64,000 nt of DNA from Gari tellinella (Eukaryota; Mollusca; Bivalvia; Cardiida; Psammobiidae), in assembly GCA_922989275.2 (NCBI GenBank), contig OV277863.1, positions 18,504,001-18,568,000 of the forward strand. Direction: 5' to 3'. This document shows, piece by piece, positions 32,904-44,900 of the stretch. A program made the translations under genes and the position numbers. The notes below the pieces were generated by a model that was given only the letters and a program-made list of their open reading frames with translations, did not search any database and was not told the origin of the DNA. Within the stretch, counting starts at the first letter, position 1. Every line of letters begins with the position of its first letter.

Positions 32904-35900
32904 CTAAACATTACAACAACAAAACATAAATTACAGTCGAACTTCGATATCTCGAACTCGGTTAGGTCGAACATACCAGTATTTCAAAGTTAAAACGTGG
33001 TTAACCGAGCATGAAATAATGCAATTTATGTGTCGACAAATCGAATGCTTCGAATTTAGCGAGTTCGAGATATCGAAGTTCGACTGTATTTATACATTGT
33101 ACCAATGACATAGTTTTATGCACCGGAAGACTGACTACCCATTAGAATTGTCCCTTTCTCCTATAACTTGTTTTCAATATTAAAGACAAATGTTTGTTTA
33201 GAACAGACTGAAGGTAAAGCAGAATGCTCCTAAATGAGTATTCGTATTGACTTTCAATCTACTTTTAGCTACTATCATAAATATAATCACAAACAAATGG
33301 TATTTCTTTATACTAATTTTTGACGTCCTCTTTGACCATATCACTTAAAAAACCAATTATGCCAAGTAGAGTCTTGCATGCTTATAAATACAATGAAATC
33401 ATTGGATCAATACAATTTTCATTTAAGGGGTGTCTTTCAAATTGTTTTTTGTTTTCCTTTTACTTTTTACTGAGTTTTGATAGAAATTCCTGTTTGCCTA
33501 TGTTCCATTGATGGGGGCGTGAGGCATAAAGGTGTTAACCATACTATTTCAGAACACTTGTACTTTCTTTAACCCTTTCCCCCATAGAAGCGACTTTTAG
33601 CGTATTTATTTTATTCATTCGCTGAAGAAAATAGTTCCAGTTTATAACCTCATGAACAATTACCATTTACAAATATTTTATATAGTCTAGCCGATTTTAG
33701 CTTAAAGCAGGCTGAAAGTAAAGCAGAATGTGCCTTAAGGCACATTCTGCTTTACTTTCAACCTGCTTTAAGTGGTCACCTGTCTTCAAAACTAGAAACA
33801 GGCTATAAGGTAAAGGGTTAAAAGAATAATAAAACATAGGCCAAAGTCATTTTAGTAACATATTTTGTAAAATGCTTCATACCTATAACATTAAGTTCTG
33901 TGTCAAATGTATGACCTATTTCTTTAGTAAGTATCCATGCTTCATACACATACGTATAACATTATGTTCAGTGTTCACACAGCAAATTTATTAACAGAAC
34001 GTAAATAGGCACGCAAATTCTACAGGTACGACACCAATGTAATCAAAACTGCAGCGTCAAAAGAACTGTGTAGAATTAGATCTGTTTCCACGCTTCGGCT
34101 AGGATCTACACTGTTATTTACATTGTAAAAAACCCAGTCCACAAAGGATTGTTTGACATTGCAATAAAATCTCTCAAAACATTCTACTTGGTATTTACAG
34201 TGGAGAAAACATTATTCTTTCCCAATAAACGCGTTTACGCTAAAACTAATATTTCCATTGCAAACAGTTTGGAGTCAGATCAGACGCCGGGTAACTCGGC
34301 GTCTGATCAGGCTCCAAACTGTTTGCTACCCAGATAAAAATAGATATTGAAACATGTCAAAAAGTTGTTATTTTCCACATTTTAGTGTTTTGCGTTTGCG
34401 TTTCGTTTGCGTTTAAAAGGGAAAGAATAACGTTTTCTCCACTGTACTTGGTATTTAGGGATGAAAGTCCGACTCAGCTAGATTCACTAACCTGCGGGTC
34501 TATAAGGCACGGGTGTGGGCTCCACCTTGCTGCCCTCCAGTATCTGTAGATTGGGCTCCGCGTGGGCGGCTCTTTCCATTTCCCGCCATTTGAACTTTTC
34601 TCGCTCTTCTATATCATCAGGTAGGTTAACATATTCCTTCCCGTTCCACAGTCTATCTTCTTCCTTCTCTGTTAGGGTCATCATCCTGTAGTACATGTAT
34701 AGGAGGTACATGTAGTAACAGTGCAAACAGTGGAGATGATTTTTAATATTTAATAGTGATTATCAAAAATTCATGGCAAATGAACAGAATAACGTATTGA
34801 TCTAAATTCAGGGCTGCCATAAGTTGACATGAAAAATCCTAAGATTTCCAAATTTGCATTTTTCAAGTGCGATTTTACGAATTTTACCTTAACCCCATAG
34901 CCTGTTTCTAGTTTTGTTGACATGCGACTACTTAAAGTAGGCTGTAAGTAAAGCAGGATGCGGCTTAAGGCGCACTCTGCTTTACTTTCAGCCTGCTTTA
35001 AGCTACTATAAACTGGAAAAAAATCCGAAGATTATGGAAAAATCCGGAGAAATGGCAGCCCTGTGAATATATGATGTAAAAATGATGGAATATGTAACGA
35101 GATTTCATTATAGATATACAAGGGTGATCTAAAGACAATGTAAACAGTGTGTTTGTCCATACAGAACAAAATTTCATATGAAACAGCAAACAGTTCAGAA
35201 TCTGATACAAATGTGCTCTTTAACAGACACTATGCAAAATAGGTTAAGAGTTAACCCATTCACTACCTTATCCCAATACACTGAGTGAAATAGTTCTTTG
35301 CAAACAGTTTGGATCCTGTTCAGTCGCCGCGTAACGCGGCGTCTGATCAGGGTCCAAATTGTTTGATACTCAATCCAACATTTCTTAAATCAAGAACATT
35401 TAAATTTAGAACATAAAAGTAGACGACATTTTTTTTTAATTTGATGACGTCATGACAGTGAAGGGATTAATGCCCCTATTCCACACCGACTACGAATCCC
35501 ACGAATCCCACGAATTGATAAAAGCTGTGATTCGTGGGGATTCGTGGAGTTCGGCATTTCTTTCTATCCAATTCGTGGCCCTCTACGAATCGGCTACGAA
35601 TCGGCTACGAACGAGTTAAGACTATTCGTGGGATTCGGCTCGAATCTTACGAATACTGTCAAGAATTCAGTACGAATTGCAAGAATCCACTACGACTACT
35701 GCACGAACGCTAAGAATTAGTTACGAATGTGCCGAATGCATCTACGAATCAGCTACGAATGGAATTTGATTCTTGACGGTTCGTGGGATTCTTGAAGGTA
35801 TGTAGTGTTCCCTCCCTGCAACGGCCGTCATAACCACGACTCCCTCCTTACAACAACACTTGTCATTGTTTTCCAACCAAAAACAAATATGTCCAAGCTT

Positions 35901-38900
35901 TCACGCCTGCTATATTGTTTGTTTAAAATTGTTGGCTGCTGTTTTTCTCAAAGTTACATAATAGACATTTGACAGAAAAAAAATAATGGCGTGTGACAAA
36001 CAGCTTGAATCCAGATCAGACGCAGCGTAATTCGGCGTCGGATCTGGATTCAAATTGTTTGCAAATGTACGCCAATTTCCCTCCCTATAACTACTCCTTT
36101 CAACAACGCACACATTTTGTCCCCAATTGTGAGAGGGAGCGCTGTAGTTCCCGTTTCAACTCGGGCATCAGTCCAAAAATGGACTTTTAAGATAGAGCAG
36201 CAGTGGCACTGGATTTGGAACTGGCGTATCAACGCTAGCTGCATGCTAATAACAAGAAGATATCCCGCAGAAGAAGGGAGAGATCCACAGGGTGCTGGGT
36301 TAGACAGTGGCTGACTCCGACTAGAAGGCTATAGAACATTAGCTTATAGTGTGGAAGATGAGAATACCTTTACCAACTTCAGTGTTCACACTCTACAACG
36401 GCCCTCCAAACAACGACCCCCTCCGTACAACGACCCTTACGGCAGTTCCCCCAAATATGACAATTACGTTTAACATTGTTGCTGCTGCAATATCGACTGC
36501 TTAAAATTATCGTCTGTTGGTTTTCTCAAATTTACATATTGGACATTTTGATGACGAGTGACAAACAGCTTGAATCCAGACCAGACGCCGTGTTACTCGG
36601 CGTCTGATCTTAATTCAAGCTGTTTGCAAATGTTAATCAAGTCTTAAGTTTCCTTCCCTATAACGACTCTCTCCGAACATATTGTGTGTGTCCCATTGGG
36701 TGTCGTTGTATAGAGAGGGAACGCTGTATGTAAGAATGCCAGGATTATACTAGGTCAGTCATCCATGCAGAGGAGGGACACTCACGTGAGACCAAATATA
36801 TATACGGGAGTGAAGCTGGCATTGACTCTCAGACTCCTGGCTACAGGAGAAAGGTATCAAACTAGTACTCACGAATCCAACGAATGAGTTAAGAATACCA
36901 CGAACGTCAAAAAAGCCGTTTACGAATCCTACGAATCAGCTACGAATCCTACGAATGCACTACGAATTTGTTACGAATTAACTACCCATTGTTCCATTCG
37001 TGGAGGTCTTGGCCAAAACTTTGAACAGCTCAAAACTTTTGTCACGAATCCCCGACCGCTCACGAATTGCAAGAATCGACTACGAATCAGGTAAGAACTC
37101 CACGAATCTGTTAAGAATCAACTACGAATCCTAGCGTTTTCCAATTCGTAGCGATTCGTGGGATTCGTAGTCGGCGTGGAATAGGGGCATTAAGCAGACG
37201 ATCTATTGTGCAGACATTTATTCGGTGTACTACATGTAAATACAGTTACCTAGCATAGTCGGGGTTTTCAGGGGCGTTGGCTCTCTCTGCAGTGGCCATT
37301 TGAGGAGGTCTTGGAACGAGGGTCTTGGCATACCTTCCCTCCAGAGGGCGCGGCGGATCCATAGTGTTCGTTGACAAGGCATACTTGAAAGGAGCATTAC
37401 GTAATATCATATGACATGTTCTACACAAATGTGTTAAAAAGTTAGTAAAAAGAGTAAAATACGAAAAGTTCTGTCATTTTACACGGAAGTGCAATATAAA
37501 CTACAAATCATAACAAATTATCCCATTTGCACCCAGTGGATTCTTCCATGTTCTATATTGGATTAGTCCATTTTATCAAAGGGATACCTGGTCAAAATTT
37601 TCATTTTGTTTTATATTGAAATACCTATCAGCAAACAGTGTAGACTCTGATCAGATACCGCATTATACGGCGTCTGATCAGAGTCTTCACTGTTTGCCTA
37701 TGTCCCATATATTGAATCATGGGCACAATTAGGATAAGAACATGATGAAACTACTTCCATTTTGTGCATCCTTTTTGTTTGCCGTAATTGTCCATTATTT
37801 ATTATTGTGGAATGATATCATATACATTTTACTGATCATGACAATAAGTAGCTCCTGCTAAACAAATTGTGCTATGTATACCACACTCTACCATGGTTCT
37901 TATAGTGGAGAAGACGTTATACAGTGGAGAATCTGTTATTCTTTCCCGTTTAAACGCAAACGTACGCAAACGCAAAACACTAAAACGTAGAAAAGTACAA
38001 CTTTTGGACAATTCTGATAATTCATGTTTATCTTGGTGGCAAACAGTTTGGAGCCTGATCAGACGCCGGGTTACCCGGCGTCTGATCTGGCTCCAAACTG
38101 TTTGCACTGCAAATAATAGTTTTAGTGTAAACACGTTTATTGGGAAAGAATAACGTTTTCTCCACTGTAATGTCCTGCTTAAACGAAACTCATCACAGAT
38201 GTGTGGCAATAGAATGTACAAAATGGTATTTTGGATACCCGTTGACGGCTCAATCTAATCATAGTAGCAAACAGTTTGAATCCTGATCAGACGTCGGGTT
38301 TCTGACAAGGATTCAAACCGTTTGCAAGGGCCATAAGTGGTTTAGCCCACATGCGTGTTTGAAATTTTCTTACTGTATAAGAATGGTAAAGTAGCTCATT
38401 GTTTACTCAAATACACCACACCTAGCTGGTGTGCTTATCTACAGTGCTATACGAAGCGCTAAACAAATAATATTCAATTAAAACATGGAAATACATGTAC
38501 AATGGGAAACGCAGTCAAAGTCTGACTTCGATTACTCACACTCGCTTAACACTTTCCTCCCTTAAAATACGCATGGATAATTCCAGTTCCAACTTAGTCG
38601 AACCCATTTTAGGATACTTTAGGGTTATTTTGTCAATATATTCCAATATGACATACGGTGCATTTCCTGTTAAGAGGGTTCTTCGAGGATCTGGGTCTTC
38701 ACTGCTTGCAATAGTAGGCTAAATGTACTCTTCACAAGAATATTGTTTCCAAATGGCACGTACATGTATATGCGTGATTAGGTCTCAAAGTTTTTAATCA
38801 AACATATCCTTTTTTACTGTTAACATGTGGCTTGACCATGTGTTTATTTTAAAATACGTATTGGTCGATTTAAGCAAGCTAAAGTTATCGAATTTCTATA

Positions 38901-41900
38901 CTGATTTGATTTGATTTGATATATTATGTTTTTACGTCACTTTGAACAGTATTTCGGTCATATCGTCCAGCTAAGTACAGGTTTAGGGAAACCCAAGAAG
39001 CCCTTTTTGCACTGTTTCAGACACAAATCGACAACTGTTTAGAACCACCGACTTTCGGCAAGCAAGCTGGTTGGCTTCCAAACATGCAAAATCCGAATGA
39101 CTCGACTTTAAGCGAGTTAAATATATTTGCGTTCAGTTTCGCTCATACAGGTAAGGTGCATATCTATGCAGCATTTAATAAACTTACTATGGCATCGTCT
39201 CGTATACCGGTGATGTCGTGAAACTTAGTTTTGTCATCCAGATTATCTAGCTTGTTGGGATTTGAAGGACCGAGCCCAGTGTGGTTTCTATCATAGGTGG
39301 TCTGCCACTGGTCCCGCTCAAGATTCCGCAAAGCATTCGCTGATCGCTGCGATAACCTCATATCCGGACCACGTGACTGAAGATTTGGGGCGACAGTTTT
39401 TGGCGGTATAGGATAGAAATCCTGTCGTCCATCATGAACTTTTACAAGCTGCAAAATCAACAAGTTACCATGTTATCTCTAGTAGTTGATTCTGAAGTGT
39501 TCAAGCGAATGTCTATATAGTGCTGTAGTCGTTATACCGTTAATACCATTTCTAAAAATCAACTACAGCACTCCCTATCTACAACGGCCCTCCAAACAAC
39601 GACTCCCTCCTGACAATGACCCTTGCCGCTGTTGCCTACGCGGGACAGATATGTCTTACGCTTTCACTGCTGCAATATCGTCTGCTTAAAATTGTCGTCT
39701 GCTGTTTTTTCTCAAAGCTACATATAAGTGGACATTTTGATAGAATAAATAAAATGACGAGTGGCAAACAGCTTGATTCCAGATCAGACGCCGCGTTTAC
39801 GCGGCGTCTGATCTGGATTCAAGCTGTTTGCAAATGTAAGTCAAGTCTTAATTTCCCCTCCATATAACGACTCCCTCCGAACAACACACACACTCTGTGT
39901 CTCCCATTGGGTGTCGTTGTAGAGAGGCAGCACTGTATGTGTATTCTTGGCAGGAAGCCTTATATTACAATAAACGTATGTTGTGTTATAGAAAATGCTA
40001 ATAGATTTGTACCTTTATGTTAAAGGCATTTGCCATTAGCAGCGGGCAAACGGTAAAACCATTTTAACTTTTGCAAACAGTTTGGATCTTGATGAGACGA
40101 CGGGTAACTCGGTCTCATCAGGATCCAAACTGTTTGCAACTCTGGCCATTCTATTATGAATATAAATTTAGAAACTTTTACTTTAAAAACAGTAGCAGAC
40201 GACAATTGTTATAGGCGACACAATTACCAGCACTGCAACGTGCAACTTGACACGCATTTACAAACCAGACGGTACTCAATCAGTACAGCAGAGAAGGCTT
40301 TATTATTTCCGTTTAACCCTTTACCTGATACATGTAACCTATTTCTTGTATTGAAGATAGATGACCACTTAAAGCAGGTTGAAATTAAAGCAGAATACGC
40401 CTTAGGGCGCATTTTGCTTTACTTTCAACCTTCTTTAAGCTTCCATGTGCTAGAATATATAAAATATAAGCTATAATATTTATTCATAACTGATTAAATT
40501 GGAACTACTTTCTTCAGCGGAGGAATAAATTATATGCGCTAAAAGTCGCTTCTATGGGGGAAAGGGTTAAACGCAAACGAAACACAAACATACTGCAATA
40601 TAATGTAAAATTCTGTCAATTGATTTCAATCTGAAAGGCAAACAGTTTGAAGCCCATCAGTTATCACACGCTGAGTTACCCGGTGTCTGATCTGGCTCCA
40701 AATTGTTTGCAGTGGAAATAATAGCTTTAGTGTAAACGCGTTTAATGGGAAAGAATAACGTCATCTTTACTGTTCTAGGGACATTAGAGGGAGCTGTCTG
40801 CAGAGATACTCCTGGATTAAAATATTATTTAATTGCATAATTTCACCATAATAGAGAAAAGATTTTATCAAAAATGTATACAACCTAAAATAAAGCTGTT
40901 ACGATGGTAGTAAAGGTCAACTAATGTACATGTATCCTCAGACCTTTGTCTCTGTTCTGTCTGCCTGTCTGTCTTTCTGTCACTCTATACATGTATACAT
41001 GCATATATCGGTATAGATGCCTGTCTCTCTCTTTCTTTTTCTACATATGCTGTTGTATGTTTGCCTGTCTGTCTGTATGTCTGTGTGTCTCTATCTCTGT
41101 CTCTGTATCTCTCTCCTTCACCCTCTCTCTCTCTCTATCTGTACTTTTTCATTGTATCGAGAGATAATTGTTCAAATTCATACTTGGTTAAAGCCATGCT
41201 CTCCGTTCCATTCAAGCCCTTTCTTTTCTGAGGCCCGAGGTAAACTCTGAATTTCCCATCTATCACCAAAACCTGCAATTAGAAAAAGGGACGTTAATTA
41301 ATTGGTTCATGTCTTAATTAATGAATAGTAGATAAAACGAGTATGTTAATTAAACAACAACATTGGTGTGGTTTCTTATTTAAGTATGTATAGCTCATGT
41401 ATGCGTCAACAGTAGAATTTCTCGAACTCGAATTTGCGTGAGTGACTGTCTATGCCATGTTTTATCTTTCCGACTGCCAATCGCGACTTGTCTGATATTC
41501 GTAAACAAATTAAATCTAGATCACAAACGAGGAAAACTGTTTGATACTCCTTACTATGTTTTTCAATCTACAAATTCATAAATCTGAATACTATCAACTT
41601 TGCAGGCGACAATTTCAAAGCAATCGATATTTCGACACGCGACTGGTTAATTATTGAAATACGAGCGTGTTCTATTTTAACCAATTAACATCATAAATAC
41701 GCCTCAAGATTTTCGCTTTTAATTTAGTCATCAACTGAATAAAAGGGTTATTCTTTATACAATCATTAATAGGCACCATCAGAAAGTATGTTTTCTTTAT
41801 CCTATCCGTTGGTATCTTAAATCAGGCTGACAGTAAAGCAGAATGTGCCTTAAGGCGCATTATGCTTTAATTTCAACCTGCTTTAAGTAGTCACGTGTCT

Positions 41901-44900
41901 ACATGTGTAAAACTAGAAACAGAACATGGGGCAACGGATTAAACGAGTTTGAGTTATCGAGATTCGAGTGTGTCTTGAAGATGTTTGGTTTCTACTCGGT
42001 CCACCTACCCTTTGTTTTATGGACTATTTTGACGTCATATGCTTTAGCTGGCATCTCATCGCTGATTGGCTGCTCTTGTCTGGCGGCAACCCCTCGTTTT
42101 GGGTCCATACTGCTGTCAAATTTGGGGAACAAAGCTGCTCGTGGCATATGAGAACTATAGGGGTGCTCCGCCGGAAATGTTTTGTTGATCATTATGGGCC
42201 TGGTATAAATAAAATGATATATTAAAGTGTCTTAAAACATGCGCTAAAATAAAAAGGGCACTGATCAAGTTAAAAAAAAAACATGTGTTCGTACAATGTA
42301 ATAACAAAATGTATTGTCTTTCTGAAACAATAGATCACGTGTTGTAGTTTTTTTATGATATAGCAGGGTAATGTTATGGGTATCGTCTTAACTTCCATTA
42401 TGACGTAAAAAAAACGTCTGACACAGTCGCTAAATTTGTACCATAGTATCGTTTGCTTATAGATCTACAATAAGTCTGTTTTTTACTTTTAAAGTTTGGA
42501 GTTTTATGCGGTTTTCTTTTTAAATAAAAAAATGATATAAGTGTCAAACAGTTAGGATCCCGTTACGCGGTGTCTGATCAGGATCCAAACTGTTTGCAAA
42601 TGTCAGTATTGACAGTGTAACGGTTACATGTACATGTAAATAACTAAAGTATTGAAACCATTTTAACAAATGTATCGTAAAGGTATGTCACACACTTCCA
42701 TGTAGTGTCAACACGCGTCAGCTATATATACAGTGGAGAATCTGTTATTCTTTCCCGTTTAAACGCAAACGCAAAGCGCTAAAACGTAGAAAAGTACAAC
42801 TTTTTGACAATTCTGATATTTCATGTTTGTCTTGGTGGCAAACAGTTTGGAGCCTGATCAGACGCCGGGTTACCCGGCGTCTGATCTGGCTAAAAACGGT
42901 TTGTATTGTAAATAATAGTTTTAGCGTAAACGCGTTTATTGGGAAAGAATAACAGATTCTCCACTGTAGCAAAATGGTTTGTTCGACAATGATTGGTACA
43001 CAAGTTCACCAATATAAAACACTAGAAGTGACTATCTACTACTTTACGTATATCAGTTCTTCCATAAAACATATTAAACACACAAGCCCGTTTCCTAGAA
43101 ACCTTACGTAGGGCCGCCAGTGCATTTAGACAATACTATAACTCAAAATAAGGCTGATTCATAAATATCTTTTGCGCAGGTAATTCCTTAAAGCGACTCG
43201 CAACCAGATGGTGCATTAAAAATAGTAATTTGTAAATATGTGTCAAACGCTTATATAAATGGTAAAGAATTAGTTTAGGATAAGAAATTCTGTTTAAAAA
43301 AATGTATTTCAATAAAAAAAAATATTGGTCTCTGGTGGGATTCGAACCCGGGGCCCCGGCATTGGCGGACAGAAGGCAAAATAGGGGAAACCGCTTAGAC
43401 CAATGGACCACGGAACTATCCGTTTATCTCGGATCGATTTAACGTATTTCAATGTGTAGCTATCGAAAGTGCATACAACTTCGTAATTCGGCTCGTGTTT
43501 ATGTCTAAGCCCGTGTAGAGAAGCAACGACAACAACTATACCGTCTACTAGTCGGTATAGAAAAACGATGGAAAATATCTAAAAATCTAAGATTCGGTGA
43601 CGATTCTTGAGACTTTTTTTGGACTGATCATATTTTTTTAATGTCAGAAGCCAAATAATGCCACAAATTTGCTTTTATTTGAGTATTTTATTTTATTTTG
43701 ACAAGTACACCATCCGGTTGCGAGTCCCTTTAAAGGATGAAAATCAAGCAGAAATCTTAATAAGCACGTTCTATATAACTTCTATCACACTTTAAGCTAC
43801 CACCTGTGTCAGACAGCATAAGTGAGCCTTGTTTAGACTGGTCGCAGTAGCAGGGCTTCTCGCATACATTAGAGATAACGTTATTCTTTACCGTTTTAAT
43901 GCAATGCAAAGCCCTGACACAATGGAATATAAAATGAAGAAAAGTTCGTGCTTACGAAATTTCTAATTTATGAGTGGCAAACATGTTGGAGCCTGATCAG
44001 ATGCCGGGTTGCTTCAAACTGTTTGCAACAGGAATATTAGTTGTGGCATAAACGCGTTTACTGGGAAAGAATAAAAGTGTGTCCTCTGTATAGACTCTAC
44101 AGTGGAGAAAACGTTAGTCTTTCCCGTTTAAACGCAAACGAAACGCAAACGCAAAACCCTAACTTATCTGAGTGGCAAACAGTTTGGAGCCTGATCAGAC
44201 GCCGGGTTACCCGGTGTCTGATCTGGCTCCAAACTGTTTGCAAGGGAAATAATAGTTTTAGCGTATACGCGTTTATTGGGAAAGAATAACGTTTTCTCCA
44301 CTGTACAAGTGTTTGAACTGTGTTTGGTCATCTTTTGCAAACAGTACACCCATAACCGAAGCCTCCTAAGTGAACTATCTGACCTTAATCTGAACTTTTT
44401 GTCACGATATATGTGTTAAATAATTTAGGGACAACTCTTCTGAGAGTCATTTCAAATTATTAACTTATGCTCTATATAACTTGTTATTTGTTATTTTGGC
44501 AGTTTCTTGGTGTTAATCTAGAATTTCCGAATCAAGGGGAAACCGTTTTAACTATTTCCCTCAATGACGAACTGTTCTATGCGCGAAAACAATGCGCAGA
44601 AAATTTAAAACGAGTCTAGTCATTGGAAATATTTCTTAAAGAACCTTTTATTTCCTTATGGTAATGTGGTTCTACCAGACGAAGGTTTAACACAGTATTT
44701 CATGTTTTATTATTAATAATATGAATAGTGTATGCCGTTCAAGACATTGATCAAACATCATTAGGTAATAAAACGGTAACTTCGTGTGTGTTTGGGGAAC
44801 AGCTAAAACTATTGCCCCTCGTTTTGCACTATTGCCCTCGGCCTATCGGCTTCTGACAACAATTTAAAAGTCTTCCCTGATACATCGGGTCAATAGTTTT

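Larger units (their letters stand above)
35471..37189. mobile_element. Element G: 1.7-kb composite with TACGAATC arrays, in intron 7
   Basis: Flanked by TTAA (35467-35470, 37190-37193). Both ends read TGCCCCTATTCCAC(A/G)CCGA, then CTACGAATCCCACGAATC, in inverted orientation. Each arm (35471-35804 and about 36855-37189) holds roughly 20 variants of (T/C)ACGAATC in both orientations. The interior carries two family C elements plus about 230 bp (36145-36379) and 130 bp (36727-36855) that I cannot assign. No transposase frame is seen. Confidence 0.75.

Noticed and set aside
37384..37428. Using the ATG-initiated open frame upstream of exon 7 as coding
   Set aside because: The only AG that keeps phase with exon 6 is CTTTCAAG just before TATGCC; the upstream part is then intron.
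43330..43420. Functional tRNA gene
   Set aside because: Boxes A and B are good, but the ends do not pair as an acceptor stem; treated as SINE-like.
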